From the NCBI GenBank assembly GCA_940337035.1, contig OW679200.1:16697303-16761302 (forward strand): a stretch of 64,000 nucleotides of DNA, read 5' to 3'. Below are positions 48,372-60,639 of this stretch, in pieces (positions within the stretch are counted from its first letter, which is position 1; the number at the start of each line of letters is the position of its first letter). This stretch comes from Agriotes lineatus (Eukaryota > Arthropoda > Insecta > Coleoptera > Elateridae). Below the pieces are notes generated by a model. It made no database searches and was not told the DNA's origin. It saw only the letters and a list, made by a program, of their open reading frames with translations. A program made the translations under genes and the position numbers.

Positions 48372-50728
48372 TTAACATGCACGCAAAATAGTGCACATCA
48401 AACAGTACTTTTAATGATCATTCTCAATTTTTATCGTTGACGGTAATTAGAGCCATAACACGCCAGCATGTTTTGGAAAACAGCGACTTTTAACTTATTT
48501 AGCTTCTCATATTTTACCAAAATAAACATTCAGAACCCATCCCCTTTCCGTTTCGTATTGATGTAGTTTTATTAATACTTGGAAGCAGTGGACGAAGAAT
48601 GATCCAACGTGGGTCTGTCAATTGAGTAAAAACTTTATTTTAACAGTTGTCGTCCTACTCCTATTATTTTTAATTAGTTGCGATGTACAGTTTTCTTAGT
48701 ACTAAAGTTACACGGTAGGGTGTCGAGTGGCAACAATAGCAATCGGTACGACAACTAGCAGCTCGCTTAATTCAAGTCCAATGTGAGAAATACAATTTTG
48801 TATAAACAGCTCAATCTAGAGCTACTCACGTAGGGACAGTAATCCATCCCGCCGTGTTCGAACTAGCGCCTAGGAAATTCAATATTAAAGTGCACAGTGG
48901 AGAGCGTGTAAAAGGTAGACGAACTCATAACTGTCAAACGCTAAATACCTTCTCCTACGAGTGGAAATTACGGCCAATCCAAATTCGCGATATTTTCATA
49001 AGTTATGATGTTATGATACAGATTTATGTTTATATTACTGTACGAAGACCTTCGTCTGCAGCTTTTCTCGGGCGCGAATCCCCATTAACTGTGCATTCAG
49101 AAACGCAGATTTGAGCGAAGCAGCATTTAGACTGTAGTAAATTTTCCTAGAGCGCAATGTGGAACGTCAACTGAGACAGGATATTTGCTTTTATGTGACT
49201 TCCAACTACGAAATAGGACAGCGTAAAAATTGCCACCAAGTAACTTAGGAGCGTATCGGATTTTGTAGGAGACTGCGAAACCAGCGTTACCATTGAAATG
49301 TATTAATTAAAAATAAATGAAACTCTTTTGACATCACTGCTCTATAACAGCAAGCTGCAGATTTGGTTGTCTTGGTTCGGTGAATCACTGCACCCGTGTA
49401 GTTACATCAGTATTTGATAATATTTGGCAGTAAACACCTTCTGTTCGCCAGTAATCGCAGGTATGGGACTATTACTTCTGTGTTTACGCGCTTTCGAGTT
49501 TAGTCGAATTTATTTTGAGCTCTTTTGGCACTCATATATCTTAATAACCCCTAACGTTCGCCAATTTTGAAGAGATTGTCTGTTGCCGTTTGATTCATAT
49601 GTTGTACTATAAATTTCTCACTGGGAAAACCACGCCACCTGGTAGCACATATCGATTGCGATTTCCACTGTCTTTTGGCACAAATTGACGATTAAAGGTC
49701 AGGATTCTTTATTTTACCCGTTTCCTGCTGCGACTGCATCCGCTCAGATTGACGACTCACGTTTGTTGTGGAGGTTACTTACGGTAAATTTTAAATTTAT
49801 AATGGTTGACTAGTAAACTAGTAAACAACCAATTTACGATTAAATTCAGAAAATGTGTTAGAAATTACGCCCTCCAGCTTCGCTGTCGGGACATATTTTC
49901 ATCGCAATGCAGCTGGTCGTGCAATCTGACCAGCATTATCGGCAAGTCACTATGCACTTAATACATTACTGTTGAATATATGATGAATAGCGAACATGTG
50001 ATGTAACTTTATTAGTAAGTTTCCTAATAATATTTACTAGGTCTCTTCGATCGATAGAAGAGTTTTGTACAGGTGTGATTGACACGTTGATTTATCGTGC
50101 TCTTCTACTCCTTCCCATTGCAAAAGAGTTTCGCCTTTTTCATTTTATAGTGGCAATGACCGTGGCTCCGAAACTATCGTGTAACAAACTGCGTCTTCAG
50201 CCATCAAAAGCAAGCTGAGAAACCAATGTTGAAGTGGTAACCTGACCAAACACACCTGATCCTGTTAAAAAAAACATTTCAATATACAGCCGATATGTAC
50301 ACATCTATATTCATTATTGCTCAATTTTGTATGTTTATAATTGGCGCGCCAAAGTGTTTTGTGGATTTCGCTTTAAAATGTACCGGAAGAGATTTGGAGC
50401 CAAGACACTAACAAACGAATAGGTTGCCACTAAGTAAAATGTAGGTCATAGGGAACGAAACCAACAACTACCTGATGTAAACTGATGATCGTTCACTCCA
50501 ATTTCAAAACACAATATTACAAAGCTGCTGTTCAAATCAAGAGCACTTCCAAAATCCAAAAGCACACAATAAGTAAAGTAAACTCCAAACCAACTCTTGA
50601 AAAAAGCAACCCTACCCATAAAATACGAAATCCCAGGAAACTACATGGAAAAAGGTACTGGGATCATGGCAGTACCTTACAAAGTCACCAAAGTACAAAA
50701 AAAGTAAATACTAGAACAAATATGCATT
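48372..50728. other. No gene recognised
   Basis: Frames at 48854-49114 and 50485-50736 carry no motif; the latter is A/C-biased low complexity. Confidence 0.4.
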
Positions 50729-51221
50729 CAAAATAGGCGTCTCCGGCAAATTTCTCGAATGCATTTGCTCGAAATCAATTGCTCGAAAATCATATTGCTA
50801 GAATGTAACTTTTCTCGAAATACAAGTTCCTTGAACCGCAATTTCTCGAAAATGTTTTGCTCGAATTTATGTGGTCTTAACATCTAGAAATTTATTTCGG
50901 CATTAAAGAGGGAGCAGAGTTTGAACGAATTACGGATAGAACAATATATCAGCGGTCAACAACACACCATAAGTCGAAGAATATATCGTGATAGTGCACA
51001 GAGACTAGATTAATGAATAATTATCGACATGACAGAAATATTTATGATTATACAACTCATTATAAATTTGGCCAATAGTAATTGAGAATTTTACTTAGTT
51101 ACAAGGTATAGATAAACGGATATACCCTTGACGACGTGGTATAATCACTTCGGTGTTTCGGTGGGTTCAACAAAGCAAAAATAATGAATAATAATAATCT
51201 AGAGCCATGATGTAATAACTG

Positions 51222-51370
51222 TCTATTGTAAATTCGAGGTTAGCAGGTTAGGTTTTGCGTCAGTTGTGACATAAACTGATGCAAAACCTAACCTGATAAC
51301 GTCGAATTTGACATAGACTTACAGTGCCACCAACATAAACAGTGCCACTAACACAAACAGTGCCAACCTA
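51222..51370. mobile_element. Foldback family FB-A, partial copy
   Basis: Shares with 32556-32798 the arms TTCGAGGTTA.CAGGTTAGG and CCTAACCTGATAACGTCGAA and the block ACAGTGCCACCAACAT. Here the left outer arm is missing, and the ACAGTGCCACCAACATAA block is repeated three times in degenerate form. Confidence 0.8.
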
Positions 51371-51421
51371 GGAAATAAAATAATTTATTATTATCGGTCT
51401 ATTCATTATATAATCGTAACG

Positions 51422-51576
51422 AATACCACTCGAGCAATCGAAAATAATGATTATTTTGTACTCGTAACTCGACGTAATCCTTAAAATACCACTCGAGCTG
51501 CGCTCTCGTGGTTTTTCGCAGATTACGTCTCGTTACTCGGAAAATAATCGATTATTTTCGATGCTCTTGTGATATT
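51422..51576. repeat. Palindrome with 75-bp arms and CTCGAGCTGCGCTCTCG core
   Basis: The left arm AATACCACTCGAGCAATCGA... and the right arm ...TCGATGCTCTTGTGATATT pair along their length with scattered mismatches; GAAAATAAT, ACTCGTAAC and GACGTAATC are all mirrored. The ends repeat the CACTCGAG word found at the core. Confidence 0.85.
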
Positions 51577-51916
51577 ATAACTGATTATGTCCGTCGAATA
51601 GTACATAACATATATTAAAAACATAATATTTGGTTTTTATAATTTTTAACTTAATCACATACCTATACCTATTTTTTATTAATAAAGGTTATAATTTGTA
51701 ATTTGCGTTTTTTTTTTACATTTTATATTAACTGATTCGAGTTAAGGCTATTTCACTTTATTTTTTTCGAGCAACAGATAATCGAGAAATTGCTGTTCGA
51801 GAAACTTGCAATTCGAGCAAAGTCACATTGGATCAATTAACTTTCGAGCAACTGATTTCGAGCAATTCGTTATCGAGCAATTGCATTCGAGCAATTTACC
51901 TAGAACCCAAAATAGG

Positions 51917-54273
51917 AGAGGAGATATTCAAATACAGGTCTGCTCTATCTACCATTAAAAACTACACCTAACAAATTGGCCATAGTAAATTCCAGTATAC
52001 GTGTTTACTAGCTCTTCGACTGAACCGTTTGTTTTTAGAAATGTTCTGGAAAATAATGAACTCACATGCAAATGTCAATAGCATAAAGTTGATTGATATG
52101 TTCTTCCTTATAGAATATTTGTTTTAACGAAGTGTTTCTTCGTGTTTGGCGATGGATTTCAAATTGTAATTCTCGACAGCAAAGCTATACAGATCTACCT
52201 TTATAAACTGCAGCGATAGGGCGTAACTCTCTCAACGAACTTTAACATGTCTAATTTTATCCAAGTAGCAAAGCCTATTACCATAACCTCAAGTATTTAT
52301 ATAAAGCAATATAATAAAAATTTGCTGGGTTTATTTCATTCTATTTGAAAAAATAGATATAGAATTAACCTCACATATTATTCTATTTCCAGAAATAAAT
52401 ATATAGAAAATGTGGTTGTGTGGAAACCCGAATTCAAGCAAAAATTATGAGTTTAAATTGCTACTGCTTCTGATTAAACCGTAATGTAATAGCAAACAAC
52501 GAATGTACTTACAGCTTTTTGATATCTTTCCTTTTCGCACTGAATTATATTTATAACGTTTAACACCTAACACAGATATGCAACTACATGCAGATTGAGA
52601 TATCAAGCTTCACAAAGCAACTAAAAGTAAGCACTTTTTCAATGTTAGTATGCACCTGATAGCCAGCATGTGCAAACTTTCCGCATAAGTTCCATTGAGC
52701 CATATTTCATTTAGGAACAATTCCTTTCTGAAACAAATTTATCTAGAAGTTTGCTACTGGGAGGAAATACTTTGCAAATTTATCTGCCATTTCGTTCTCG
52801 GTTTGATAGTTATTGCCGTGCCGCATAGAATAGGAAAATCACGCTTTCCAACATTAGTTTTCCTAGAACTAACATTCTGAAACGAAGTGTAACTAACTCA
52901 TTGTTAATGTCCTTTCGTAGCAGGTCGAAAATGCGGACGAGTTTAAATAAATTGCGCGCTATTTAGGAGGGTCAGTGACTTTGCCTAAAATTGAAGAATT
53001 TCAACTAACCCTTACTACTCAATGTACTATGTAGTCTCGTTACTAATTATTATATACAGTGTCTCCCTGCATTGACTTCGCGATAGATAAAATGAATCAA
53101 ACATTTTTCCGTATAATTCTCATCCTTTGCAGGCTAGGTTTACTTGATCCATTATCTATTCTTACCAATCCAGAGTTCAATTGACAAAGGTGGCCGAATT
53201 AGCACAAGAATAATATAAATTATTGGTGAAGTGGTTTTTCTGTTAACTTTAAGCAAAATATTTGTTAAATACAATATTTCAGAGTAGAAATGTGAGCTGT
53301 ATATCAAACAATTTATTGCAACCGCATATGCCGGGGTTATTCCTTAGTTCACAGTGTAGCAATCAATATTAGATATTTCTAATATTAAGTGCTTAGAAAC
53401 GCGCCTCGCGCCTCCAAGGGAAATTCCTGGCCTACACAATTACACCCATTGGCGTAAACTATTGGACACGGGCTTTGTGCGTTGAATTACTATAAACGAA
53501 GTCAGTCGTTTACCGATTGGAATTAATTTTTCTTCTTTGCGTATCATATAAGCCTTTCGATTTTCTATTAAGTTTTCAATAACTCTAACAAGATCAGTAA
53601 CCCGTTACCCTGCGTTGCACGGCTATTAAAACTAAGACTGTGCGTTAAAAATGACGGACAATATTATTTCTTCCACGTTCGAGACGACCACATGCCCTGG
53701 TCGGTTTACCTTATACTTTTTCTTGAGCGTTACTTGCAGTTTTTCTTTATTTAGCGCCTTTATAACTGCTCTTGACCGGTGCTGCATGCACTCATTCATA
53801 GCAGGTCGCTTCATCAAGTCATTTTATCGCTGGTCCGATCTCATCCAGACATGCAGATCCTTCTCCTGTCGAGCTATTTTATCGGCGGTGAAAACCGACC
53901 GGAAATACCATGAAACTCCCCCTTCCCCACCAAGACGATACTACCGTCCCCTACATCGAGTAGTAGACACCTGACGAAATCAGGACTTGCTCGATGGTAA
54001 AGGGGCCGTTTGATCACAGTCACCGCCGCATTGAAAAAAAGTTCGGCTTACGGGAGGAAGATCTTTCTCTCTCTCTCTCAGGAAACTGCAAGCTCCTACG
54101 ATGCCTCCAGATGCAGCACCTGGCAGGACACCGGAAATTCGAGATGCAGAATAGCTACGAAACCCTCCAAACGCCCCTACCAACGTTCCTGCTCCTTCAG
54201 AGGTAAATTTTGCCCAGTACATATCCCGTCGGCTAAGGAGAATTTGCATTAGACGCCCCATTGCATTAGCACT
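51917..54273. other. No gene recognised; mixed GC near 53.6-54.2 kb
   Basis: From about 53590 the DNA is GC-richer with overlapping frames on both strands (107 codons at 53651-53974 +, 116 at 53980-54330 -). The Ser/Arg/Pro-rich + frame contains a CT microsatellite near 54062-54080. No domain is recognisable; it may be an old element body. Confidence 0.35.
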
Positions 54274-54337
54274 ACACCCTCCACACCTTAGAGAGCACTC
54301 CAAAGACACCCTCCACACCTTAGAGAGCACTCCAAAG
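54274..54337. repeat. Exact 32-bp tandem duplication
   Basis: The unit starting ACACCCTCCACACCTTAGAG occurs at 54274-54305 and 54306-54337 without a difference. Confidence 0.95.
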
Positions 54338-54479
54338 GAGTGAAAACTGTTAAATAGCTACGCGTGGTCATTAGGACTGTAAAGTGGCATAGACGCGTCA
54401 CGATTTAAAATTTTAGTACCAGTTTCAGAACTGAGGCGTTTGACCTACGGCTATTAACTCGAATCTCGGTAGGTTCTAA

Positions 54480-55020
54480 ATTTGAGGGTAATTTTATAAC
54501 TAATAAGCAGCCGTTAGTTGTTTGCCCATTTTATAGTTGCAAGCTGTATATCTAGTAAACAATCGCCAAGTGTGTATCACGTTTCATTTGTTTTCAATAA
54601 ATTATACGGTATTATTCTATTTACTAAAAATAGTAAAGGTAAAGTAGCTGATATATACGCGCTATCTGGCGGTTGAGCGAAGAACTTGTTTTAATGCGAT
54701 GTTAGTAACTATTTAGTAATTGTATCTGTGTACGAAGGCTTCGCTGTTTGGAGAATTACACGAATCAAACAGTTCTCTTCGGGAGATAGATGATGTTCGT
54801 TACAATTACGGTTCATAAACCTCGTCCCTATCCATTCCTAGCGTTTTTGTTTAGTCAAATAATTCTGTGCTTGCTAAGACACACAGTATATTATTTGTTT
54901 ATAAAATCAATTATAAGTAATTATTTGGATGCACACTGTTTATCTGTACTGGCGCTTCAAGATTTTAGTAGGTTGTTAGCAACCTGATTTTTTCAATGCA
55001 TCTAAGGCTGCATCTGGATG
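54480..55020 (+). repeat. Dispersed repeat family R3, copy 1
   Basis: Shares ordered blocks with 57700-58150: GCTGATATATACGCGCTATC then TGGCGGTTGA, a TATGTTCGTT-like word, TATATTATTTGTTTATAAAAT and TAATTATTTGGATGCACACT followed by TTATCTGTA. The ATCTGGCGG word is CTCF-like, a resemblance only. No protein recognised. Confidence 0.6.
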
Positions 55021-57699
55021 GTAATTCACCCCTGTATTAAATAGCCGAAGACCTTTTTATTAACGTTCTATATTAAACTAGCATTTTATCATTGACGTAA
55101 ACCTTACCCTTTTGCATGTCGTCGGTCTACTACTTTGTCGCTCAATACAATAAATGCGAACTGCAAATCACACTTTAACCCACTATAGAAGATGGACGCA
55201 ACAAATAATCTTTCAGCAGGAGAATCCATGGCAATGGTGCAGAGCGAAGAATTTCTGTTGCTACCAAAGTTACTTCTGATAACTAACGTATTCAGAGGAC
55301 GGGATCCTCGGAGAGTGAGAAGACGCCGTCATTGCAGGTAAGAAATATTAAAGCGTTAAAGGATCAGAGAAGATGGTAATTCTTTTCCAGACTCTGCTTC
55401 CCATATTTTATGAACATATTTGCTGTACGTTAATAATTGTCTACGAATACAGTATCTAAATGGAAGAATTCAATGAAGAAATTAAATCACACAAAATAGT
55501 GCATATACTATAGAACCAAATCTATCTTACTCCCTCATATGAAGGATTACGAGAAAAGTTACCACCAAAGGATTGAGACATTTGGAAAAATAGTAGTGAA
55601 ACTTTTTCTAAGTGGATAATAAGAACGTAACTGACATCTGCAAATAATCAATAAGTATAATTTACGGATTTTCTAGAAATTAGATGTTCTTTTTATTAAT
55701 CTAAGATGTCTATTCTAGATTGCAGTGGATTTACTGCGTATAAAAAATATTTTTTTTAGTTTTTATCAACCGTTTTATTAAACAAGACCGACAAAAGAAG
55801 TCTAATTCTTTTTGCACACGAACGGCGGCGAAGCAGAAAAAATATTATTAGTATTGTAAGTAGCACTCCAAGTACTCAAATCTCCGAGTAGCAGGAAATC
55901 ATTCCAACATTTTCCTTCTCCAAAAGCACCCTCGCCAAGCTTGCAAATAACCCATCTAGAATCAATACTTTGCGATGTTATGCTTCAGAGGTTATATTCA
56001 TTGAAAAACTCTGTGCTGTTTTTACGATTGCCCAAATTTCCTGTTTAAATTCTCTCAGGCTATTCCGTGCTCCGTACTTCAAATACAATTTGGCAAAGTA
56101 GTTTACCGAATTCGGGAATGACATAAATTTCAATATTCATATCCGAGTGCTCTATATTTTATATTGCTTTGCGTTTTTATTATTTTATACCTACGCACGG
56201 GCTCCAAATTCGTTTACTTTTACGGTTCAAAACGCATTAACAGGGTGAAAAACAACAACGCCCGCCCATTTGCACAAGGTATTATTTTACTCTTGAAATG
56301 TTTTGTAGATGAAAGTCAGTTATTCGCTTCCAAAGAGAAATAGGTGCTCCGAACAATTTTGTTAAACCAATATTCGGAAAAATATAGCTTCCGGTTAATT
56401 TACTGAAGAGTTTTGATGAGATTCCTAAAAAAACTGAAATTGATCAATTATGTTAATTTGTTCAAAAGAAAATGTGTAATCATGATATACGAGGGTAATC
56501 CATTTTCTTGCTTTTAAGTATGCTGACAGATGATTGTTCTTTGTTATCTAACGTTGTCAAATAGTAATTCAGAACAATGTATTCACCACTGTTACTAGCA
56601 CTAGTTCGGATTTTCATCAAAGTTTCACGGTTTTTTTGTATTCAGTGCTTTAGGATATTAAATTATTAACCTCAAAACACTTTGTGCATTAAATTATTCA
56701 TACATTGTGTGTAAGTAATTTTACAGCAGCACTAAGAGGTCAAGGTATAAACACGGACAATAATCGATAAAAAACACCTGAGTTTCAAGGGAATGTGCGG
56801 TATCCAATTGTCTGGATTCAATTTCCTGTTCTTATTATAATTTATGGAAGCGCTGAAAATGCGAGCCCATTTGACTTTCACGGGAAAAGCGGGCGTTCTC
56901 GTTACTGATCAAAGGGAAAAACAACTAAAATGATATCGAATAAACGCATCGCCGATTGTACGATAAGAACGTTTGCAGAAATCTCAGAAGCACAGACGAA
57001 AGAAAATCTTCAAATCTGTAGTTAAAATTTTCTTCCACTGTATGAGATGTAGAGATCATCAGTTATATCTGAAATGATCAGTCTCCTGATTGACTGAATC
57101 ATTTCACTAGCTTTTCCAACGCTTTTATCTGGAAATTAAGTCGAAAAGTGTCCAGACAGTTTCTTGTAGAAGAGTAGAGCTCTGTCTGATTCCTAGTTTA
57201 GGGTATTTTAGAGTCTTAAACTTAGTTACCGATGCCGTAAGGCGCTTTTTTAGGGGATTCCTTTAGTGGCCTTTTGTAGGAGGATTTATGCCGAAATATC
57301 GACATGAATCTGGTGCAGACTTAGTTTTATGGTTTTGCGGAATGCTGTACCAGTCTGACTAAATCAGGATTTGATCATATTTGGAAGTGAAATATCTGTT
57401 GGCTGTCCAAGATTACAGTACGAAACTGTTACCTCCTACCTTTACGTAGTCCAATGTTAAGTCGAATTTATTTCGCGACTTTTCTTCCCTTCTCTCTTTT
57501 TCTAAGCCAACCCATTATTGTTTAAGTTATTTGCCACTATTCAAATGTTAAAGGAACATTTCGATTTTATGTTTTCCATCTGTTGGGCTCTACATCTTTA
57601 TTGAAAGAAATCATATCATCCAGGTAGCACGAGTATGTTCTGGCCGGCCCTTTCGGTATTTCAAAAAGGTAACAGTACAAATCGTTGTTTTAACCTTTC
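55021..57699. other. No gene recognised
   Basis: AT-rich with no motif-bearing frames of useful length. Confidence 0.4.
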
Positions 57700-58150
57700 G
57701 TGTACTCGGCACTTTCTGCTGTGATTGAAAAACATAGGTTCTCGAATCATATTGAATATGTCAGTCAGTTGTTTACAAATTTTTTTTCAGTCGATTATGA
57801 AATTGTCTAAATTGCCACGAATAGTAGACGCTGATATATGCTCCCTATCCGGCGGTGAAACCAAAAGCTTAAGAGAGATGCAATACCTGTTTTTATGATT
57901 CCGTTTGTGCCAGGAAGCTTGGTCGTGTGTCGGAATACGCGAACCATTTTATCTAATAGTTCTTTTCGAGTACCAGGTTATGTTCGTTTCAGAGTTTTTA
58001 AACTTCGCGCAAATCGATTCCGAGCGCTCTTTTGGTACCTAGCATGATACTCGTATACTATTTGTTTGTGAAATATGTTACAGCTTTTTATATAATAATT
58101 ATTTGGATACTAACTATTTATCTGTAGCGTGTGCTGAAACGCGATTTTTT
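57700..58150 (+). repeat. Dispersed repeat family R3, copy 2
   Basis: Carries GCTGATATATGCTCCCTATC then CGGCGGTGAA, TATACTATTTGTTTGTGAAAT and TAATTATTTGGATACTAACT then ATTTATCTGTA, in the same order and spacing as copy 1. Moderately diverged. Confidence 0.6.
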
Positions 58151-58163
58151 TTTATATTCACAA

Positions 58164-58640
58164 TAGTAATAATAATAATAATAATGGTCATTTATTGATG
58201 GATAGTATCCCAAGTAATATTCATCAATACAAAATATATAATAAAGAAAACCAGCAAAAGGGCGAAGTTCAGTTCTCCAATTGATAAGGTTATCAATCGG
58301 AGCCTACTCTAACACTTAACCCTTTTAAATTAAAATTAACTTAAATATAAAACATGGCGCCAAGAGTATAATGTTTTAAATTAATTGTTGATTGTGCATT
58401 CGTAATAAAAAAGATTATCATATGCTGTGTAGAAAAATACATTTATGACAAATAAATATTATTTTTGGCCTGTAAGCAAAATGTGAGTTAGCGTGCGTCT
58501 AAAAGAATTTATAGAATGAGAATTATACAGGCTACTAATAGTGTAAGAAAATTATCTTTGAAATAATTGCGACTTGTAGACTGGAGGTGTAATAAGGTTT
58601 TTTCTTCTAGAAGTCTTTCAGTTTGTAAAGTACACCGCGT
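58164..58640 (-). mobile_element. Retroposon 3' end with (ATT)n tail, minus strand
   Basis: On the minus strand the sequence ends CATCAATAAATGACC followed by (ATT)n (58164-58186 on +). The AATAAA signal just before an ATT microsatellite repeats the arrangement at 16364-16411. The body to the right is AT-rich 3' UTR-like. It lies in the same orientation as the LINE remnant at 59206-59680 and may be its far 3' end, with other DNA inserted between. Confidence 0.45.
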
Positions 58641-59205
58641 CATAGATGCGCAGAACGCTAGAAACGTCCGGACGAGTCCATTACGCTCAACTAGGTGATT
58701 TTCACTGTTGTATTCAGTTCATTGCCGTTCGTCGTGTCATTTTGTTTACATGTTTCCATGACTATTAACCCGTTAATACTATCAAAAATTGGTTTGGGTG
58801 AGCACCTTACAGTCTGGTAGCTACGTGACTCATTGGGGTTAGTCAGTTATTGTCTGTAGCGCCATATTCGAACTTTCTCAGGTCGCACGCGTATTCAAGA
58901 GCTTTTGGCCTGCGCCCTCTGCCAGATTCCCAGCTGTTGTCTAAAATGCTGCCACGACCAAATGGCGAAGTTCTATGCACAGCTTTGGCAAAAATTCACA
59001 GCAAAACGGGCAAATTTAGTAATAATTCCTCGCGCGGAATGGAGCGGGTGACGCACGGCGAGTCCTTCCGCCGAGGAAAGCGTTTAGCGGAGGGCGGCCT
59101 CGCGAGCTTCTGGTAGAGCTTGTACTTCTTATGACATGCTAATTTATTTAGCATTCGAAAGCAAAAATAAATCAGCATGAAAAGTTTTCCTTTAAAATGG
59201 GAATT
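58641..59205. other. GC-rich patch, no gene recognised
   Basis: Positions 58850-59120 are CpG-rich compared with the window; frames on both strands (88 codons +, 60 codons -) are Arg-rich and without known domain. Could be a LINE 5' region or a CpG-rich element. Confidence 0.35.
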
Positions 59206-59680
59206 TTAATATGCCCCCCTAAAAATACCTATTACTACGCCACTGATACCGTCTATTGGCGCATAACTGTAGCCACGCCTATGTACTTCTTGCTTTGAAG
59301 CCACTCTAATATTTACATTATGCATGTTACATCTAAATTTAATTTTATTGAAAAGATAAGCAGGTTGCAAAGTTGTAATAATTTTATGAAATAAAACTGA
59401 GGTATGTAACTTTCTTCTATTACTCATATTTAACCAATTAGTATCAATAAGTTTATATTGAATATGTTCAGATTTTTTAATACCGTATATCAATCTCAGA
59501 CAGGAGTTTTGCATACGCTGGATTCTCATGATGTTATAACTGCCGAAACAAGGGCCATAAACCACATCACAAAAATTAAAAAACATCATAATGTTCATGT
59601 AGTAGCTGCTTTTTAACATCTGAGTAGTGAGTTAGGAGAGATGTTACATTTAAATATGCTATTTTAATAACATCAGCCAT
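59206..59680 (-). pseudogene. Non-LTR retrotransposon, internally deleted ORF2
   Basis: Minus-strand reading starts at an ATG (59680-59678) with MADVIKIAYLNVTSLLTHYS, then DVKKQLLHEHYDVF. This resembles the start of a LINE endonuclease domain, whose usual opening is a KIAxLNVRSLL-type strand. At about 59578 the sequence jumps, in another frame, to NFCDVVYGPCF, RIQRMQNSCLRLIYGIKK and WLNMSNRRKLHTSVLFHKII, the segment downstream of the reverse transcriptase in CR1/L2/Jockey-like LINEs, ending at HNVNIR near 59300. Nearly the whole endonuclease and all RT motifs are missing, so it is a deletion derivative and cannot be active. Downstream of 59300 the match is lost. LINE group uncertain. Confidence 0.75.
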
Positions 59681-60639
59681 CTAAAAATAAAAACAAATAC
59701 AAAATCGAAAAGACCAAATATGCAATATAGTAAAGAAATAATAACATAGGATTGAATTTAAAATAACGCAAATGTAACATATTTATATAGCAGATAAAAT
59801 TAATGTACATCAGGAAAATCAGAAACAGAATTAATTACAAAAACTTGGCTCTTATCCGACTTGCGCATCATAATTTTGCCATTTCCTTGCGAATTCTGCA
59901 TTCTCCTTTAGTTATTTATTTATTGGTACTTATATATGTCTTAGTCTTTTATTTGAACCTATACATTCTTGTGGTCTTAGGATTCAGATTGTGGAGGACA
60001 CCCTCGAGCGTAAGTTACTTTTGTTTAGGTTGTTGGTTAAACTGAGCTAGCTATTTTGGTACCGGTATCGTCTACATTGAATACGAGTGCGTCAAGTTTT
60101 TTTCCTTAAATAGGTTCTGACCTGATAATTTTTCTTTTCGCAGCTAAGGCTGGAGCTGGATGCAACTACGATATTTATCAGCTCCCAGCTCGCTATTTTG
60201 TTTAGTATTATAGTTAGAATTCCTTCTCATATAGCCAAAATTACCAAAATTTTTGAGTTTGCCGCTTTGGTACCTTTTTCCATTGTTGAACAAAAATTTG
60301 TTTTAGTTACACTATTGACCCAACTCATTTCGAGTACCCTACGATAGGTCTGTATCTTAAAGCTTTCAATTGTGCTGCACTTCCTGTACCGCCTCGGTCT
60401 ATGGCACTGCACCATACAGTAGTGCCGTCATCAACTGAGAATTGTAGCTTTGAGCTAAACTAGCACCGAAATTAGTTTTATAATTATTACGGTATCTAAA
60501 GATGTGTTGGCCATGTCAATAAGATCTTAGAATTTGCCTTGCATTATAATCTTAATATAGGTATTGCAGAAAATATGATTTTAATTTATATTTTTAATTT
60601 ATATCGCACTCAGCCAACAGCCGTTAGGCCAATTACAGG
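59681..60639. other. No gene recognised
   Basis: AT-rich. Short frames at 59803-60045 (+) and 60227-60415 (-) have no motif. Confidence 0.4.

Larger units (their letters stand above)
50738..51907. mobile_element. Foldback-type element with mirrored CTCGAA arrays
   Basis: CAAAATAGG occurs at 50729-50737 and 51908-51916. Directly inside the left flank are about seven copies of a word close to TTGCTCGAAAT spaced roughly 15-17 bp (50750-50865); directly inside the right flank are about eight copies of its complement ATTTCGAGCAA (51770-51895). The outermost units GGCAAATTTCTCGAATGCA and, inverted, GGTAAATTGCTCGAATGCA correspond. The arrays thus form variable inverted ends, the plan of foldback elements, which also make 9-bp target duplications. 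The interior encodes no protein; it contains an FB-A copy (51222-51370) and a large palindrome (51422-51576). Which transposase moves it is unknown. Confidence 0.75.

Noticed and set aside
53651..54330. GC-richer overlapping frames as a host exon
   Set aside because: Open on both strands through composition; includes a CT microsatellite and tandem duplication; no motif.
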